Of a stretch of DNA of 64,000 nucleotides, positions 1-9,424 are shown in pieces. The notes under the pieces are model-generated. The model worked only from the letters and a program-made list of their open reading frames with translations. It did no database searches and was not told the DNA's origin. The stretch is from Anaerostipes sp. (GTDB taxonomy: Bacteria > Bacillota > Clostridia > Lachnospirales > Lachnospiraceae). The stretch is from positions 62,001-126,000 of the forward strand of contig JAQVEG010000001.1 in assembly GCA_028697725.1 (NCBI GenBank). The letters run 5' to 3'. The first letter of the stretch is position 1. Every line of letters begins with the position of its first letter. The translations under genes were made by a program, and so were the position numbers.

Positions 1-1425
1 ATATGGGAAGATAGTGATTATTTGAAATTCATACATCCAGAAGACCAGCAGATTATAAAAGAATTTATGTCAAAAGAGAACTATGACAACAGTAAGAAAT
101 CTATTGTGATACGTGCAAAGATGAAGGATGGCAGTTTCCGGTGGACAGAGATAATTTGTTTCGTGGAGCATGATTCCGATGAACACATAGTTCGTATTAT
201 TTGTGTAATGAAAGATGTAGATCAAGAATGGATTGAACAAAAGAAAAAGCTTGAGTTTGCATTAAAAACAGCCAAGGAAGCCAATCAAGCGAAAACAGAT
301 TTTCTATCTACAGTTAGTCACGATATGAGAACGCCATTGAATGGAATTTTAGGATTGACCACACTGCTCAAGGAAAATGTAGTCAATGAAAAAGCATTAC
401 TTGATTTACAACAATTAGAGATGTCTGGGAAGTATCTTCTTAATCTAATCAATGATACTTTAGATGTAAGTAAGATTGAGAATGGGAAATTAGAACTTCA
501 TCCAGTTATTTGTGATGGAAAAGCTGTATTTGACAATGTAATAGCACTGTTAAATCCTAATCTATTAAAAAAAAGAATTCAGCTTAATATGAATGCGGAG
601 AATCTTCCCTTTACCATCTTGTATATTGATGTTGGGCGAGTGGAGCAGATTGTTATGAATATATTAGGAAATGCAATCAAATTCACACCAAAGGGTGGAA
701 CGATAGATTTTCATATGAGAAATTTATCAGTAAAAGATGGGGTGATTCTAGATGAGATTGTAATTAAGGACAATGGAATTGGAATGAGTCAGGAATTTTT
801 ACCACATTTATTTGAGCCTTTTTCACAAGAAAATCATAGCCGAACGACTTCCTACAAGGGAACTGGTTTAGGTATGGCAATTACCAAACAGTTAATTACC
901 TTAATGGGTGGGGAGATTAAAGTAGAAAGTACAGAGAATGTTGGAACAACTTTTACCTTTACACTGCCAATGGCAATAGCTACCGAAGAACAGGTAGCTG
1001 AGTGGAAGATGTCAAAATCAGAGAAAGCTAGTGACTATATGCTGGAGGGAAAGAGGGTACTTCTTTGTGAGGACCATCCACTAAATGCTACCATTGCCAC
1101 CAGATTGTTAAACAAAAAAGGGATGCTTGTAGAACATGCGGAAAATGGAAAAGACGGAGTTGATATGTTCCAAAAGTCTTCTATAGATTATTACGATTTG
1201 ATTTTAATGGATATCCGAATGCCAGTGATGGATGGGATGGAAGCAACAAGGGAAATACGAAAGCTTCTAAGAAAAGATGCAAATGAAATTCCAATTGTTG
1301 CTATGACAGCCAATGCATTTGAAGAAGATATGAAACAGGCAAAAGATGTGGGAATGAACGCATATTTAAGCAAACCAATTGAGACAAGTCAATTTTATGT
1401 AACCTTACAAAATATTTTGCTATAA
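1..1425 (+). CDS. Hybrid sensor histidine kinase with C-terminal receiver (5' end outside window)
   Basis: The frame is open from the first base, so the gene starts upstream of the window. The first ~85 codons read as the end of a PAS/PAC sensor domain (IHPEDQ, then a PAC-like strand pattern ending VMKDVDQEW). A short helical linker leads to a HisKA domain with phospho-acceptor His in SHDMRTPLNG (codon at 319-321). The HATPase domain has N-box NILGNAIKFTPKGG and G-box GTGLGMAITK. A receiver domain follows, with acidic pair CEDH, phospho-acceptor Asp in LMDIRMPVMDG (codon at 1210-1212) and Lys in YLSKPI. The kinase could pass phosphate His to Asp internally. No HPt domain is present. No membrane segment is visible in the part seen. 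A nitrilase-like gene begins 17 nt after the stop. Kinase identity is certain; the signal is unknown. Confidence 0.95.
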   Translation: MWEDSDYLKFIHPEDQQIIKEFMSKENYDNSKKSIVIRAKMKDGSFRWTEIICFVEHDSDEHIVRIICVMKDVDQEWIEQKKKLEFALKTAKEANQAKTDFLSTVSHDMRTPLNGILGLTTLLKENVVNEKALLDLQQLEMSGKYLLNLINDTLDVSKIENGKLELHPVICDGKAVFDNVIALLNPNLLKKRIQLNMNAENLPFTILYIDVGRVEQIVMNILGNAIKFTPKGGTIDFHMRNLSVKDGVILDEIVIKDNGIGMSQEFLPHLFEPFSQENHSRTTSYKGTGLGMAITKQLITLMGGEIKVESTENVGTTFTFTLPMAIATEEQVAEWKMSKSEKASDYMLEGKRVLLCEDHPLNATIATRLLNKKGMLVEHAENGKDGVDMFQKSSIDYYDLILMDIRMPVMDGMEATREIRKLLRKDANEIPIVAMTANAFEEDMKQAKDVGMNAYLSKPIETSQFYVTLQNILL

Positions 1426-1442
1426 TGCATAGAAAGGAAAGT

Positions 1443-2231
1443 ATGAACTCAATCATAGCGTTATGTCAGATAACAGCATCGACTCATTTAGAAGACAATT
1501 TGAAGAAGGCAGAACAATGTATGAAGAAGGCGAAGAAGCAAGGTGCTCATATGATTGTTTTTCCTGAATATTTTATGACCTATTATCCATCAAAAGATTA
1601 TGTGTCAAATGCCCAGAGCCTTTCTGGGAATTTTGTGATGGAATTAAGGGAACATGCAAAAAAGTATGGTCTTTGGGTAATTGCAGGATGTAATGAGAAA
1701 TCTCCGGGAAATAACAAGAAGTGCTACAATACTTCCGTTGTCATATCTGACACTGGAGAACTTGCAGGGTATTATCGAAAACAGCATTTGTTTGATGCAT
1801 TTTCTTATAAAGAGTCAGAACAGACATTGAAGGGAACTGAGAACTTTACACCAATAAAAACACCTATTGGAACCATAGGTCTTGGAATATGCTATGATTT
1901 AAGATTTCCTGAGCTGGCAAGATACGAGGCTCTTCATGGATGTGATGTTATGTTTTATCCTTCCGCCTGGGTCAAAGGAGAGGGAAAGTTTGAACAGTGG
2001 CAGGTTTTGCTTCGGGCAAGAGCCATTGAAAACGGAATGTATGTCATTGGCTGCTGCCATTATGATAAAGAGCATTATATGGGAAAAAGTATTGTGGCAG
2101 ATCCCTTGGGAAATGTGATTGCAGCAGGAGGAGAAAGAGAAGAAATCATTTTTTGTGAAATAAACCATGAAAAATCTATGGATGCAAGAAAGTTGATTCC
2201 TAATCTTTGCTTCTATACTAATTTGTGCTAA
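1443..2231 (+). CDS. Carbon-nitrogen hydrolase (nitrilase superfamily, omega-amidase-like)
   Basis: This 262-residue cytosolic enzyme has the nitrilase-superfamily Glu-Lys-Cys triad: E42 in FPEYF, K113 in YRKQHLF and C150 in GICYDLRFPE. Members hydrolyse amide C-N bonds. The CYDLRFPELAR context is typical of the omega-amidase/deaminated-glutathione amidase branch, but the substrate cannot be read from sequence. An ATG at 1425 overlaps the kinase stop but lacks a ribosome site; the ATG at 1443 follows AGAAAGGAAA and is preferred. It lies 17 nt after the kinase gene and is probably co-transcribed with it. The last part of the gene appears to contain the trpS promoter. Confidence 0.9.
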   Translation: MNSIIALCQITASTHLEDNLKKAEQCMKKAKKQGAHMIVFPEYFMTYYPSKDYVSNAQSLSGNFVMELREHAKKYGLWVIAGCNEKSPGNNKKCYNTSVVISDTGELAGYYRKQHLFDAFSYKESEQTLKGTENFTPIKTPIGTIGLGICYDLRFPELARYEALHGCDVMFYPSAWVKGEGKFEQWQVLLRARAIENGMYVIGCCHYDKEHYMGKSIVADPLGNVIAAGGEREEIIFCEINHEKSMDARKLIPNLCFYTNLC

Positions 2232-2234
2232 AAT
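2207..2234 (+). promoter_or_regulatory. Predicted promoter of trpS
   Basis: TTGCTT (2207-2212), 16-nt spacer, TAAAAT (2229-2234), with TG one base upstream of the -10 (extended -10). It overlaps the end of the nitrilase gene and lies about 45 nt before trpS. Confidence 0.55.
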
Positions 2235-2278
2235 GAAAGCTAAACGAAGAACTTGAAAAAAGAAAGAGGAAGATAGAT

Positions 2279-3286
2279 ATGATAGACGGTAAGAAATCAT
2301 TATTTAGTGGTATGCAGGCAACAGGAACAATTACACTTGGCAACTATTTAGGTGCCCTTAAAAACTGGGTGAATATTGATCAGAATGAATATAAATGTTT
2401 TTACAGCGTAGTAGATATGCATTCAATTACAGTAAGACAAGATCCGGCAGAACTTAGAAAAAGAGCTAGAAGTTTATTTGCATTATATATTGCAGCAGGA
2501 TTAGATCCAGAGGAGAATTGTATTTATTATCAATCTCACGTATCTGCACATGCAGAATTAATGTGGATTTTAAACTGTTTTACTTATATGGGTGAGATGA
2601 ACCGTATGACACAGTTTAAGGACAAGTCAAAGAAACATCCAGAGAATATTAATACAGGATTATTTACTTATCCAGTGTTAATGGCAGCGGATATCTTATT
2701 ATATCAATCAGATGTAGTGCCAGTGGGAATTGATCAGATGCAGCATCTTGAAATTACAAGAGATATTGCAGAGAGATTCAATCATATCTATGGAGATGTA
2801 TTTACTATCCCAGAAGCTTATTTAGGTAAGACAGGGACAAAGATTATGAGTCTTCAAGAACCAACAAAGAAGATGTCTAAATCAGATGAGAATGCCAATG
2901 CACATATTTTGCTTTTAGATGAGCCAGATGTGATTATGCGTAAATTTAAAAAGGCAGTGACAGATTCAGATGCCTGTATTGCTTATTCTGAGGATAAGCC
3001 AGGAGTTAAGAATTTGATTGATATTTATTGTGCCATTTCTGGAAAGAAGACACAAGAAGCAGTGGCAGAGTTTGAAGGAAAAGGGTATGGAGATTTAAAG
3101 AAGATAGTTGGAGAGACAGTAGTTGAAGAATTGCGGCCAATTCAAGAGCGTTACAATGATTTGATGAAAAATAAAGATTATTTGAATCAGATGATTAAGG
3201 ATAATGGAGAAAAGGCAAATTATTATGCAACAAAAACACTGAGAAAAGTGCAGCATAAAGTTGGATTTCCAGACAGAATTCGATAA
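2279..3286 (+). CDS. trpS: Tryptophan--tRNA ligase
   Basis: Class I aminoacyl-tRNA synthetase that charges tRNA-Trp, 335 residues, the normal bacterial length. The HIGH-equivalent is GTITLGNYLG near the N-terminus and the KMSKS loop is present as KKMSKSDEN (~197-205). The middle contains the typical GEMNRMTQFKDK and VGIDQMQHLE segments. The start follows GAGGAAG. No T-box-like leader is visible in the 45-nt upstream gap. A strong terminator follows directly, so it is probably a single-gene unit. Confidence 0.97.
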   Translation: MIDGKKSLFSGMQATGTITLGNYLGALKNWVNIDQNEYKCFYSVVDMHSITVRQDPAELRKRARSLFALYIAAGLDPEENCIYYQSHVSAHAELMWILNCFTYMGEMNRMTQFKDKSKKHPENINTGLFTYPVLMAADILLYQSDVVPVGIDQMQHLEITRDIAERFNHIYGDVFTIPEAYLGKTGTKIMSLQEPTKKMSKSDENANAHILLLDEPDVIMRKFKKAVTDSDACIAYSEDKPGVKNLIDIYCAISGKKTQEAVAEFEGKGYGDLKKIVGETVVEELRPIQERYNDLMKNKDYLNQMIKDNGEKANYYATKTLRKVQHKVGFPDRIR

Positions 3287-3303
3287 GCAAATAAAAATAA
3301 ATA

Positions 3304-3340
3304 AAAAAGCATCAAGGAATTGTTTTCTTGATGCTTTTTG
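3304..3340 (+). terminator. Rho-independent terminator after trpS
   Basis: Perfect 13-bp stem AAAAAGCATCAAG (3304-3316) / CTTGATGCTTTTT (3327-3339), 10-nt loop, ending in a T run. It begins 18 nt after the trpS stop. Confidence 0.92.
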
Positions 3341-3420
3341 TATAATAAAATACTTTTTTGTAGTATAATGAATCATATGGGGATATGAGTAGATTTGAAA
3401 GTTGAAAAGGGGGAATCTAT

Positions 3421-5961
3421 GTGAATACGTTAAAACGAATTTGCATTCTTATTGTGATGATGCTTGTGGCTATGACTGGGTCTATGCCTATAAGCGAGTC
3501 AGTCTGCAGTGCAAAAGAAAGCAATCAGAAGATTCAATTGACAAAAGAAGAGAAAGAGTACATAAATTCAGCAGGACAGATAACCGTTGGACAGATTAGA
3601 AACCGTTATCCGATTTCCAATGTTGATGAGAAGACGGGAAAACTTTCTGGAATCAATGAAGATATTCTAAAGCTTATTTCTAATATTTCAGGATTAGACC
3701 TCAAGTCTGAGGCCATTATTTTAAATGAAAAACCAATCCATGCATTAAAAACCCAAAAATTTGATTTGGTTATGGGGATACTTTCCACAGAGAATTTTAA
3801 AAAGGACAAGAGTATAGTTCTTACAGATGATTTTCTGGAAAGTACGTTGTCTGTGGTTATGAGAAATGGGGAGGAGTTTAACTCTAGCAAAAAGTATACA
3901 ATAGCTCTTAAAACAGCATTTCAAGCAATGCAGGAATACATTAAGAAGATGTATCCAAACTTTAACGTTAAGTTTTATTCCACAGATGAGGAATGTTTTC
4001 ATGCACTTCAAAATGGAGATGTAGATTTGATGATGCAGAATGTATATGTGACAAGTTATTTGCTCCAAAAACCACAATACTCTAATTTGCAGATACTTCC
4101 TACAACATTTTTGACAGAAAAGAATTGTATCGCAGCCTTATCAAAAACAGATCCCAGACTTATTTCAATTATTAATAAATCAATCAAAGCCATTACAGAG
4201 AAGCAGCAAAATGAAATAATTCTTGCAAATACAACGGCAAAACCATATCGTTTGACGATTATGGATGTATTCTTTAAATATAGAATTCCAATCATCGGAG
4301 GTTTTGTTTTAACATTTATATGTGTAACCCTTTTAATTATTATTATTTTGATACGACAAAAGAATTTAAGTGTGGTAGAGAAGAAGAATCAACAACTTGC
4401 AGATGCAGTGAAACAAGCAGAAGAGGCAAACCATGCAAAGAGTCAGTTTTTGTCTCGAATGAGTCATGAAATTAGAACTCCAATGAATGCAATTGTTGGA
4501 ATTACCACAATTGCAAAGGAGCAAAAGAACGATACAGACAAGATGCAGGATTATCTAGACAAGATTGCAGTTTCATCTAGAGTTCTGCTCAATATTATAA
4601 ATGATGTGTTAGATATGTCAGCGATTGAGAGTAATAAACTGAAGATTGCTGAGACGGAATTTGATGTAAAACAGATTCTTACAGGGATTTCTACTATTTA
4701 TTATGCACAGTGTAAAAACAAAGGAATCCGTTTTGTTATGGCAACAGATGTAGAAGATGAAATTGTCATTGGAGATAGTCTGCGTGTGAATCAAATTCTA
4801 CTAAATCTAGTATCCAATGCATATAAGTTCACACCAAAAGGTGGAGAGATTAAAGTTCTTGCACAAGAGAATACAAGAAAAGATGACATGATATTTATTC
4901 GATTTATAGTGTCAGATACTGGATGTGGAATGACCCAAGAGATGCAGGAGAGATTGTTCCGACCATTTGAACAAGAAAGTGCAGAGACGGCGAAAAACCA
5001 TGGCGGAAGTGGACTTGGATTGTCCATTGCAAAGAATTTAGTGGATTTGATGCATGGAGCTATTGGTCTAGAAAGTCAAAAAGGAAAAGGAAGTATATTT
5101 ACAGTTGATCTGCCATTTAAATTATCTGGAAGACAGGGAAGTGTAGATAATAATAAATTAAAAAGTTTAAAAGCACTAGTTATTGATGATGATCATTCTG
5201 TTAGAGAGTATACATCAATTGTACTAAACCGCATGGGGCTACATTTTGATGTTGCTGACTCAGGGGAGATGGCACTTAAGATGATAAAGAAGAGTCTAAA
5301 TGAAAACCAACCCTATGATGTTTGTTTTGTAGATTGGAAGATGCCTCATATGGATGGAATTGAAGTGACCAAAGCCATTAGAGACTGTATGGGAAGCCAG
5401 CCATCTATTATTATTGTATCTGCATATGATATCAATGAAATAGAGGATGAAGCAAAAGTGGCAGGTGCCGATATGTTTGTTTCAAAACCATTGTTTCAAT
5501 CTACGGTATTCAATGTATTAATGACATTATCTGGTGGAAAACTTTCCAAAGAAACAGCACGATTGGAAAATTATGATTTTACAGGACATAAGGTGTTGCT
5601 TGCAGAGGACAATGAACTAAATCGAGAGATAGCAGTTGAATTGCTTCGTATGGTACATATGGAAGTAGACTGTGCAGCAGATGGGGTAGAAGCGGTTAGA
5701 CTTTTCAAGGAGTCAAAGCCAGGAACATATGATGCGATTTTGATGGATGTACAAATGCCAAATATGGACGGCTATGAAGCTACAAAACAGATTCGTACCC
5801 TTGACCATGTACAAGGGAAAGATATTCCTGTTTATGCGATGACAGCCAATGCATTTACAGAAGATATTAGTGCATCTCTTGCCGCTGGAATGAATGGTCA
5901 TATTGCAAAACCAATTGATACATCAGTATTGTATCAAACACTTCAAGAAGTAATATTGTAA
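3421..5961 (+). CDS. Membrane-bound hybrid histidine kinase with extracytoplasmic solute-binding-like sensor and two receivers
   Basis: 846 residues. Order: N-terminal signal/membrane segment (~5-25); extracytoplasmic region (~40-270) resembling a family 3 solute-binding domain (TVGQIRNRYPIS start, duplicated-lobe pattern); membrane helix (~290-313); HisKA with H349 in SHEIRTPMNA; HATPase with NLVSNAYKFTPKGG and GGSGLGLSIAK; receiver 1 with D638 in VDWKMPHMDG; receiver 2 with D776 in LMDVQMPNMDG. The start is GTG at 3421 after AAAAGGGGG with 7-nt spacing. It likely senses a small ligand and controls the two cyclic-di-GMP proteins encoded 15 nt downstream. No HPt domain is encoded nearby, so the phosphate route between its two receivers and the downstream REC domains is inferred only. 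Confidence 0.95.
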   Translation: MNTLKRICILIVMMLVAMTGSMPISESVCSAKESNQKIQLTKEEKEYINSAGQITVGQIRNRYPISNVDEKTGKLSGINEDILKLISNISGLDLKSEAIILNEKPIHALKTQKFDLVMGILSTENFKKDKSIVLTDDFLESTLSVVMRNGEEFNSSKKYTIALKTAFQAMQEYIKKMYPNFNVKFYSTDEECFHALQNGDVDLMMQNVYVTSYLLQKPQYSNLQILPTTFLTEKNCIAALSKTDPRLISIINKSIKAITEKQQNEIILANTTAKPYRLTIMDVFFKYRIPIIGGFVLTFICVTLLIIIILIRQKNLSVVEKKNQQLADAVKQAEEANHAKSQFLSRMSHEIRTPMNAIVGITTIAKEQKNDTDKMQDYLDKIAVSSRVLLNIINDVLDMSAIESNKLKIAETEFDVKQILTGISTIYYAQCKNKGIRFVMATDVEDEIVIGDSLRVNQILLNLVSNAYKFTPKGGEIKVLAQENTRKDDMIFIRFIVSDTGCGMTQEMQERLFRPFEQESAETAKNHGGSGLGLSIAKNLVDLMHGAIGLESQKGKGSIFTVDLPFKLSGRQGSVDNNKLKSLKALVIDDDHSVREYTSIVLNRMGLHFDVADSGEMALKMIKKSLNENQPYDVCFVDWKMPHMDGIEVTKAIRDCMGSQPSIIIVSAYDINEIEDEAKVAGADMFVSKPLFQSTVFNVLMTLSGGKLSKETARLENYDFTGHKVLLAEDNELNREIAVELLRMVHMEVDCAADGVEAVRLFKESKPGTYDAILMDVQMPNMDGYEATKQIRTLDHVQGKDIPVYAMTANAFTEDISASLAAGMNGHIAKPIDTSVLYQTLQEVIL

Positions 5962-5976
5962 GGGGGCGGAAATCAA

Positions 5977-8900
5977 ATGAAGCAAAAGATTTTGATTGTG
6001 GAAGACAATAAAATTAATCAGGAGATTTTGACGAAAATACTTTGTGACGAATATGATATTATCAAAGCTTATGATGGAGAACAGGCATATGCCTTGATTA
6101 TAGAAATGTATCAAGAGATTTCTGCGGTTATTTTAGATTTAAGAATGCCTAAGATGGATGGAAAAACACTTTTATCTTTATTATCTCAAAATTCAAAGTA
6201 TGAAAATCTTCCAATTATTATAGCAACCGGAGATAGTAATCAGGAGATGGAAAGAAAATGTCTGAAACTTGGGGCATGGGATTTTGTCACCAAGCCTTAT
6301 GATGCAGTGACACTAAAGCTGCGTCTTAGAAATACCATTGGACGAAGCCAGGTGCATTTGATGCAAGAGATACATAGACTTGCAGAGCGGGACGAGTTGA
6401 CTGGATTATATAATCGTAGATTTTTTATGGAGCAGACAAGAAAGATGCTTCACCAATATAAGGATACACAGTTTGTATTGATCCGAATGGATATTCGCAA
6501 TTTTAGGTTGTACAATTCATCGTTTGGGAGTCAACTAGGGGATCAGTTATTACAAAGAATTGCAAATGAAATCAGATATCATTGCAAAGAAATTCAAACA
6601 TATGGACGGATGGAATCCGATGTTTTTTGCATTTGTTTTCCCTATGTGAAAGAGACATTTTTAGATACCATTGATGAAATAGAAGAAAAGGGAAAATCCC
6701 TATGTGAAAATTACGTTCTAAAGTTTTCTTTTGGTATATATGTCATAGAAGATATTGACTATGATATGGAAAAAATTTGTTCCAAGGTAACAGAGGCAGC
6801 TAGAAAGTGTAAAGAAAGCCTTCAGAAGCGTTATGTATTTTACAGTGAGGATTTGGATTTAGAGGAAGAGCGAATTCAAAAAATCACAAATGAAATGGAA
6901 CGTGCAATCAAAGAAAAGCAGTTTCAAGTGTATTTACAGCCAAAGTATGATATGAATACGGAACAGCCATGTGGTGCGGAAGCGTTAGTTCGATGGTTTC
7001 ATCCAAGAGAAGGAATGATTTCACCAGGGGAATTTATACCTGTTTATGAAAAGAACGGCCAGATTGTAGAGTTAGATCATTATATGTGGGAAAGTGTATG
7101 CCAACTGCTTAGAAAGTGGATAGATGAAGGGATTAATGTATATCCAGTGTCTGTTAATGTTTCAAGAGTCAGTTTGTATCATCCAGATATAGTAGAGTAT
7201 ATTATAGGTCTGGTGGATAAGTATAAACTACCAAGACAATTATTAAATCTGGAAATAACAGAAAGTGCATATATGTCAAATCCAGAGTTAATGCTTCAAA
7301 CAGTCAGTGATTTGCGTAAACATGGATTTGTTATTATGATGGATGACTTTGGAAGCGGATACTCTTCTTTGAATACGTTAAAGGATATGGAAGTGGATAT
7401 TCTAAAGGTTGACATGAAGTTTCTGCCAACAGGATCTGCCAATGTAAAAAGTGAGAAGATTCTTGCTTCTGTAATTCGTATGGCTGGATGGCTTGGAATG
7501 CCTGTTGTTGTAGAAGGTGTGGAGACAAAGGCTCAAAGAGATTTTGTTGACAGTATTGGGTGTAATTATGTGCAGGGATTTTATTATGCAAGACCAATGC
7601 CAGTGAATAAATATGAGAAATTAATTCAAGATCAGCTTCAATGGGAAGAAAGTTTAACCAGTGAAGCACAGGAAAATTTTTTTGATACTATTTGGTCTTC
7701 TGATTCAGAGACATTTTCCTTCTTTAAAAGTATCTTAGTGCCATTTGCAATTATAGAATATGATGGAACTCAGATTGATATGCTTCGAGTGAATCAGGCA
7801 TATATTAATGAAATTGGATCGGATAATGTTTTAAATCATCAATTGAACCATAAGGAGCTATTTAAACTGTGTTCTACCGTAGAGCAGACCATAGAGACAA
7901 AGGATGGAGCTGAATGTGAATGCTTGTTTGTCTTAGAGGACGGTTCTTGTGAATGGTATTTGATTCGCTTATTTTATCTTGGAGAGATTAAACAGGCTGG
8001 GCTTGTTAGTGCTACATTCCTAAATGTAACCGGTGAAAAATTATTAGAAAAAGAATTGAATACGGTATTTGAATCAATCAAAGAAGAAACAAAGAAGGAA
8101 AGTATTTTAGTGATTGATGATTCTGAACTAAGTCAGGAAGTAATCCAGAATGTTTTCCAAGAAGATTATAATGTGATACTTGCTTCGACTGGAGAAGAGG
8201 GGTTAAATGTCTTAAGAGAAAAAGAAAAGGACATTGCATTAGTTCTTCTTGATATGATTATGCCACATATGGGTGGGCAGGAATTTCTATCATATAAAAA
8301 TCAAATAAAAGAAGTTGCTGACATACCAGTCATTGTAATATCAGCACAAGACAATGAAGATATACAGATTCATATGTTGGAAAATGGAGTCAATGATTAT
8401 GTCACGAAACCATTTATTCCTGCCATATTAAAGCAGCGTGTAAAAAATGTATTAGAATATAATAGTCGTTTTAGAAGTATGCTCTATGAATATAGGAGTG
8501 TCAATGAGACGCAAAAGAAGAACCTATATAAAACGGATAAACATGGGTATTCCATTCAGCAGCTAAGAGGTATGATTGCATTTTTGTCAGAGATTTTCGA
8601 GGTTGTACGACTTGTGGATCCAGAAGAAATGCTTGTTATTTATATAAATGAAGAGGATAGAATGGAGAAAAAGCCCTATGATTGTTTTCAGGTGTGGGGG
8701 AAAGAGCATCGATGTGAAAACTGCTCTAGTTTATGTGCATTAAAAGATGACTGCGTGATTTCTAAATATGAAATGTTAGAAGATAATATTTTCTATGTTG
8801 TTTCCAAGCCTATCGTCATAAAGATAGATGAGGAACATTCTCAGGCGTTTGTATTAGAACTAACTAACCCCGTATCAGAAGATACTACATTAGAGTTTCT

Positions 8901-9420
8901 TGGAAATGAATCTATCAAAGGAAAGCTAGAAGCTACTAGAGAAATGATTTATATGGATCCATTAACTAATGCATATAATCGAAGATTTTTGGATGAGTTA
9001 TTATTTCTACAAAATGGAGAAGAGATGATTGCTCAAAAGGTTGGAATGATTATGATAGACCTTCACAAGTTTAAACAGATTAATGATTCCTTTGGGCATC
9101 AGACAGGAGACGGAGTGCTTCGAAGAGTCGTTCGGGTGATGAAAGAACAGTTGAGAGAATATGATTCTATTGTTAGATATGGTGGGGATGAATTTATTGT
9201 AATACTTACAAACTGTGATGAATGCCAGATGCCAAAAATGATTGAAAGGTTAAATAAGGCAATACAAACTGTACATTATGGAACAAACGATAACATGTCG
9301 GTGTATGCAGATTTTGGATATTCTTATACGGAAAAATTTGAGAAAAAAGAAGGATTTCTTGAAGAGTTACTTAGAGAAGCCGACGAATATATGTATAAAA
9401 ATAAAAACAGAAAGGGGTAG
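5977..9420 (+). CDS. Cyclic-di-GMP protein: REC - degenerate GGDEF - EAL - PAS-like - REC - Cys module - GGDEF
   Basis: 1,147 residues. REC1 (~1-125) has D54 and K106. A first GGDEF-fold domain (~130-295) has YGRMESDVF where the active loop should be, so it is degenerate. The EAL domain (~305-555) keeps E335ALVRW, VNVSR, LEITES, the DD at 456-457, LKVD and VVEGVET, consistent with an active phosphodiesterase. A PAS-like segment (~565-690) follows, then REC2 (~700-825, D759), then a Cys module around 905-930 (C913, C916, C920, C926), then a GGDEF domain with intact GGDEF at 1069-1073. The protein could both make and break cyclic-di-GMP under two phospho-inputs. It lies 15 nt after the hybrid kinase and 4 nt before its paralogue, so all three form one operon. 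Confidence 0.95.
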   Translation: MKQKILIVEDNKINQEILTKILCDEYDIIKAYDGEQAYALIIEMYQEISAVILDLRMPKMDGKTLLSLLSQNSKYENLPIIIATGDSNQEMERKCLKLGAWDFVTKPYDAVTLKLRLRNTIGRSQVHLMQEIHRLAERDELTGLYNRRFFMEQTRKMLHQYKDTQFVLIRMDIRNFRLYNSSFGSQLGDQLLQRIANEIRYHCKEIQTYGRMESDVFCICFPYVKETFLDTIDEIEEKGKSLCENYVLKFSFGIYVIEDIDYDMEKICSKVTEAARKCKESLQKRYVFYSEDLDLEEERIQKITNEMERAIKEKQFQVYLQPKYDMNTEQPCGAEALVRWFHPREGMISPGEFIPVYEKNGQIVELDHYMWESVCQLLRKWIDEGINVYPVSVNVSRVSLYHPDIVEYIIGLVDKYKLPRQLLNLEITESAYMSNPELMLQTVSDLRKHGFVIMMDDFGSGYSSLNTLKDMEVDILKVDMKFLPTGSANVKSEKILASVIRMAGWLGMPVVVEGVETKAQRDFVDSIGCNYVQGFYYARPMPVNKYEKLIQDQLQWEESLTSEAQENFFDTIWSSDSETFSFFKSILVPFAIIEYDGTQIDMLRVNQAYINEIGSDNVLNHQLNHKELFKLCSTVEQTIETKDGAECECLFVLEDGSCEWYLIRLFYLGEIKQAGLVSATFLNVTGEKLLEKELNTVFESIKEETKKESILVIDDSELSQEVIQNVFQEDYNVILASTGEEGLNVLREKEKDIALVLLDMIMPHMGGQEFLSYKNQIKEVADIPVIVISAQDNEDIQIHMLENGVNDYVTKPFIPAILKQRVKNVLEYNSRFRSMLYEYRSVNETQKKNLYKTDKHGYSIQQLRGMIAFLSEIFEVVRLVDPEEMLVIYINEEDRMEKKPYDCFQVWGKEHRCENCSSLCALKDDCVISKYEMLEDNIFYVVSKPIVIKIDEEHSQAFVLELTNPVSEDTTLEFLGNESIKGKLEATREMIYMDPLTNAYNRRFLDELLFLQNGEEMIAQKVGMIMIDLHKFKQINDSFGHQTGDGVLRRVVRVMKEQLREYDSIVRYGGDEFIVILTNCDECQMPKMIERLNKAIQTVHYGTNDNMSVYADFGYSYTEKFEKKEGFLEELLREADEYMYKNKNRKG

Positions 9421-9424
9421 AAAT

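Noticed and set aside
2232-2278. T-box leader for trpS
   Set aside because: The 47-nt gap is too short and has no T-box sequence or hairpins.
6368-6870. First GGDEF domain of the 5977 protein as an active cyclase
   Set aside because: The active loop reads YGRMESDVF, so the signature is lost; only the C-terminal domain keeps GGDEF.
7334-7669. 111-codon minus-strand frame inside the EAL region
   Set aside because: Antisense shadow of a conserved domain; no ribosome site and no recognisable product.
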